Shown: positions 46,750 to 64,000 of the stretch, in pieces | Layout: each line of letters starts with the position of its first letter | Numbering within the stretch: position 1 is the stretch's first letter | From: Vespula vulgaris | Taxonomy: Eukaryota; Arthropoda; Insecta; Hymenoptera; Vespidae | DNA length: 64,000 bases | Assembly (NCBI RefSeq): GCF_905475345.1 | Contig: NC_066599.1 | Span: forward strand, 725,001 to 789,000 | Direction: 5' to 3' | Notes under the pieces: model-generated | What the model was told of the DNA's origin: nothing | The model's database searches: none | Seen by the model: the letters and a program-made list of their open reading frames with translations, nothing else | Translations under genes and position numbers: made by a program

Positions 46750-48589
46750 CGTAATAGTTGAAAAAGTGTCACGCTCATGCTTTCATTAGACGTTTTAAAT
46801 AATAGGCGCGAGGATAAATGGGCCGCGAGAATTATCTTTCCGCTTTTTAAACCCTTTTCATATTATTTTTCTTTTTTTTTTCTTTTCTCCTTTTTTTCGT
46901 TTCTTTTCTTTTCTTTCTCCCAGGTTTCGAAACTCACCGAGTCGATGATCGACAATGCCGATAACTCGCTCGAACTACCAGTTTACACGTAAAACTTGCG
47001 TTCGAATCTTCGTTGAAAATTAAAGTCGATGTTTTACGTAATCTCATCGTATCTTTTTCGTAACGTTTGATTCAATGTTCAATGTTATTTATAACAATGT
47101 TTAATATCGTAGAAATGGGTTTAATACGAATTCATATTTTCAAATTGATTACGAATTGATTACCATTATGATTTTATCGATTTTTAATTAACAATATATT
47201 TTAACAAATAATTTCATTGTATCGAATGATGGTAAAAAATTCAGACGGGATGAAACGAAGAATCGCGATAATGATTAATGGATTATATTTATCTTCTGTT
47301 TCATATTTTTTTTTCTCTCTTTTTTTACAGATAAACACAGGTCTGAATACATTTCGCATATTAAACATTTAATATGCTTTAATTCTGCAACCACACGAAT
47401 TTAATTAAGTTAAATGATTTTCATCCTGTTATGAAATCAATTTCATGATTATCGGAACGACCGTGCCTCGAACATGAAAAAGAAAAAAGAAAAAAGGAAA
47501 CGAAGTAAAATAAAAATAAATAAAAATTGAGGCTTTAATCGATTTTTTTTTATAATATAACTTTTTTAATACAATATACGTGCTATTAATATCGATAATA
47601 ATTTAGCTAGGACATTATTTTAAGTTTTACTCGTATATATTTTTCTATGTTTTGAAACATAAATTAAATGGTCACGTTGTTAGCCGTCTTACACGTAGCT
47701 AACGAAAAAGATACGATTAAGGATAAAGGAAAAAATAAATAAATAGCAAAAAATTCAGAAGAGAGAAAGAGAAAGAGAGAGAATAAAAAATACGAAAATT
47801 CATGAAAGCTCTTACAATTTCTCTCCTTTTATAGAAATGCATTTTAATTGTACGTTTCAACGGTAATATCGGATTACCTAATATCTATTCAAAGAGCGAT
47901 GGTGGCTAGGTAAACAGTACGTTTCAATCGCGCTGGTACAGATTTTACGTGAAAGAAATTATTTAATTTACTCGACGGATACCATTGAACAATTTGCATG
48001 CAGGAGTAAATCGATCGTTACAATCGAACGAAATAATTTGTTTTATTTGTTCACAAAATTTCGTGTAATATAACCGGAACACTAGGATAATAACGGTATA
48101 TCATTGTGTTCTTTTTTTAAATTTGCAAAGAAATTGACGAGTTTTTATCATCGATAACGATTACGCGTATATACGTATGTGTGTGCGCGTGCGTGTGCGG
48201 GTGTGCAACATTAAACATATAATTTAGTCTAATTAAAATACAACATATGTCGTGATAAAAAATGATTATAATATTCCGCTTTGAACAATGTCGAAATAAA
48301 ATCGACGTATAAGTACCTGTAAAGCAAATTGATGTCGAGACAGGCTCGACTTAGGAGTTCAAAGGGTTAAATATCTTACGATTCACACCTTACATATACA
48401 CACACATACGCGCGTGCATGCAGCTACATTGCACGAATATCTAGATTACAACATACACATACATACGTGTCATGTCCTTCTTAAGATAAGAGCTTTCGAC
48501 GGGATAGTTAATATACTCTATCTTTCGAGCATACTCATGCATCGTGAAATGAAAAGGAATAGCAGGAAGGATTTAAGGCAACAAGAAGA

Positions 48590-48665
48590 AAAGAGAGAAA
48601 GAAAGAAAGAAAGAAAGAAAGAAGAAAAAAACACGCGAAAAGAAAAGAAAAGAAAAGAAAAGGGA
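48590..48665. repeat. (GAAA)n tract
   Basis: Tandem GAAA and AGAAA units over about 70 bases. Confidence 0.85.
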
Positions 48666-48834
48666 AGGAAAAGAGAATAGAAAAAAAAATTCCTCGTCGA
48701 TGGCAGAGTAATTATGGTTATATACGGTTAGGGTGGTATTCGAAAGGGGTTAAAAAGAAAGGAACGCAAGAAGCTAGAGAGTTATTGCCCTCGGATCATC
48801 CCTCTTTTCTATCCCTTTTTCTGTCCCACTCGTG

Positions 48835-48837
<3 letters not shown>

Positions 48838-48887
<50 letters not shown>

Positions 48888-48900
48888 TCTATCTCTTGTT
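48838..48900. repeat. (CT)n/(CTAT)n microsatellite
   Basis: CT run followed by CTAT units. Confidence 0.9.
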
Positions 48901-49121
48901 TCACTTATACATCTATCTATATCTTTCTCTCTTTTTATCGTAGAGTAGAACGAAACGTATCGACGATATGTATAGAAGAGAAAGAAAGAGAGAGAGAGAG
49001 AGAGAGGACGTCCACTTGACACGATCTCGTATTGGTTCGCAGGTTTAAAGAGTTTCGATCGACGTTACACGGTTTCCCTTCGAGACACTCGACCCTAGTG
49101 ACTGAAAGCAACGAAAGAGAT

Positions 49122-49257
49122 AAAGAGAAAGAGAGAGAGAGAGAGAGAGGGTGAGAAAGAGAAGAAAAACAAGGAAGGAAAGAAGAAAGAAGGAGAAAAA
49201 AAAAGGAAGAAATAAATAAGGAAGACAGGAAGGAAGGAAGGAAGGAAGGAAGGAAGG
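49122..49257. repeat. GA and (GGAA)n tract
   Basis: Purine-rich stretch: GA run at 49130-49150 and a four-base GGAA repeat at 49227-49257. Confidence 0.9.
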
Positions 49258-49408
49258 TGTCCTATCAACTGACACGTGTGCTGTGTGTTTGTATATACGT
49301 GTTTTTTTTTATATCTCTGTGTGTGTTTTCAAACTCTCTCTCTCTCTCTTTCTCTATCCATCTATCTATCTATCTATCTGTGTTTTCCTGGACGTCCATT
49401 TTAAACTG

Positions 49409-49542
49409 AAGAGGAAGAAGAAGAAGAAGAAGAAGAAGGAGAAGAAGAAGAAGGAGAAGGAGATCGGACAAGAGTCACGGTTACGAAGGTGCAAAAGAGA
49501 AGGAAGAGAAGAAAGAAGAAAAAAAACGAAGGGTGGCGAAGT

Positions 49543-49583
<41 letters not shown>

Positions 49584-49630
49584 CGTGAGCAAGCGAGCGA
49601 GGAGAAGAGAGGAGAGGAGAGGAGAGAAAG
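49409..49630. repeat. GAA and GA purine tract upstream of the EGF gene start
   Basis: GAA repeat at 49412-49460, GA run at 49543-49580 and GGAGA units to 49628, on the sense strand of the presumed 5' untranslated region. Confidence 0.85.
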
Positions 49631-49776
49631 GAAAAAAGTTTTCTGAAGCGTTCGCGAACGCCTCTTCTTTTCAGTGTGTTTAAAACCGTCTCGACGAGCT
49701 TACGGTGGAATAAAAAGAGAGCGAAGGAACGATCGATCCAAAGAAAGAAAGGGCCGTGCATGTTTAGCTGTGGACT

Positions 49777-63563
<13,787 letters not shown>

Positions 63564-64000
63564 GTATTATCGATTTACGTTCAATCTTACAAGATATTCT
63601 ACACGTCAAATAGAAAAAAAGAGAATATTTTATTATAAGATATTCTTCGTTTCGTCGTTATGACAAAAAGTCGATCGCTTGGAAATCGAATCGACGATAA
63701 AAGAGTTTATGGAAAATGTCGTCCTAAGAATTATGATTTAAAAAACAAAAAAAGGGAAAAGAAAAGGAGGAAGAGGCACGAGAAATCTTTGCGAACGTTT
63801 TTTTTTTTTTTCTCATTATTTACAATATTCATACGAATTATTTTAAACGATATTTCGTGCCTGCGTGTATCTGCCCTTCGCGCGCGGTTGCAATTATTTT
63901 TTCTCGAGAATAAATATCTTGTATTTGTATTCTTTACTTTAGTCTCCTTATAAAAAGATATATATATAAATATATAAATCAGTTCTCGATCACTTTCGTC
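63564..64000 (+). other. start of intron 3 of the EGF gene
   Basis: Begins GTATTA. AT-rich with A-rich and T-rich runs; no exon seen before the window ends. Confidence 0.5.

Larger units (their letters stand above)
41530..49776. other. intergenic or 5' region of the EGF gene, repeat-dense
   Basis: No coding exon is supported. It contains the densest cluster of microsatellites in the window (42360-44400) and a GC-rich stretch at 43020-43450 that could be a promoter for the downstream gene. A TTTTCAG just before 49675 could be either an acceptor of a 5' untranslated exon or an initiator. Confidence 0.5.

Overview
The window is AT-rich eukaryotic nuclear DNA with large introns, canonical GT-AG junctions and very dense simple repeats: CT/GA, TA, CTAT, CTGT, GGT, GAA, ATT/GTT. 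Gene structure, codon use and repeat style point to an insect, most likely a hymenopteran (ant, bee or wasp). I cannot fix the family from sequence alone.

Layout. 1-9280: no gene I can support, many microsatellites, one weak exon candidate on the minus strand. 9280-24300: a repeat-built, apparently non-coding, multi-exon locus read from the plus strand, and the most unusual part of the window. It starts with an eleven-unit, 213-bp tandem array (R) in which each unit carries a short intron position, exactly 52 nt in all ten internal units. A 424-nt exon (B) follows. Downstream are repeated GC-rich modules (G, D and the terminal hairpin E) that hold several inverted repeats. B, G, D and E occur again in a second half, and the last part is a 2.82-kb higher-order duplication. 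Several stems show paired compensatory base changes between copies, as expected for a structured RNA. I do not recognise the family.

27907-41510, plus strand: a twelve-exon gene whose reconstructed 625-residue product has a signal peptide, a Reeler domain, a DOMON domain, a cytochrome b561 core with four candidate heme histidines, and a C-terminal hydrophobic helix. It is an insect ferric-chelate-reductase-1/SDR2-like protein. All twelve coding exons join in frame.

49777 to beyond 63563, plus strand: the 5' part of a secreted or membrane protein gene with a signal peptide, one EGF-like module and an acidic, N-glycosylation-rich linker. It runs past the window edge. Inside its last visible intron, on the opposite strand (about 61340-60332), lies a compact gene for a 187-residue secreted, cysteine-containing acidic protein of unknown function, with a TATA box and a polyadenylation signal.

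The remaining sequence is intron or intergenic DNA dominated by microsatellites. Nothing in the window suggests a virus, a bacterial system, a CRISPR array or a recognisable complete transposon.
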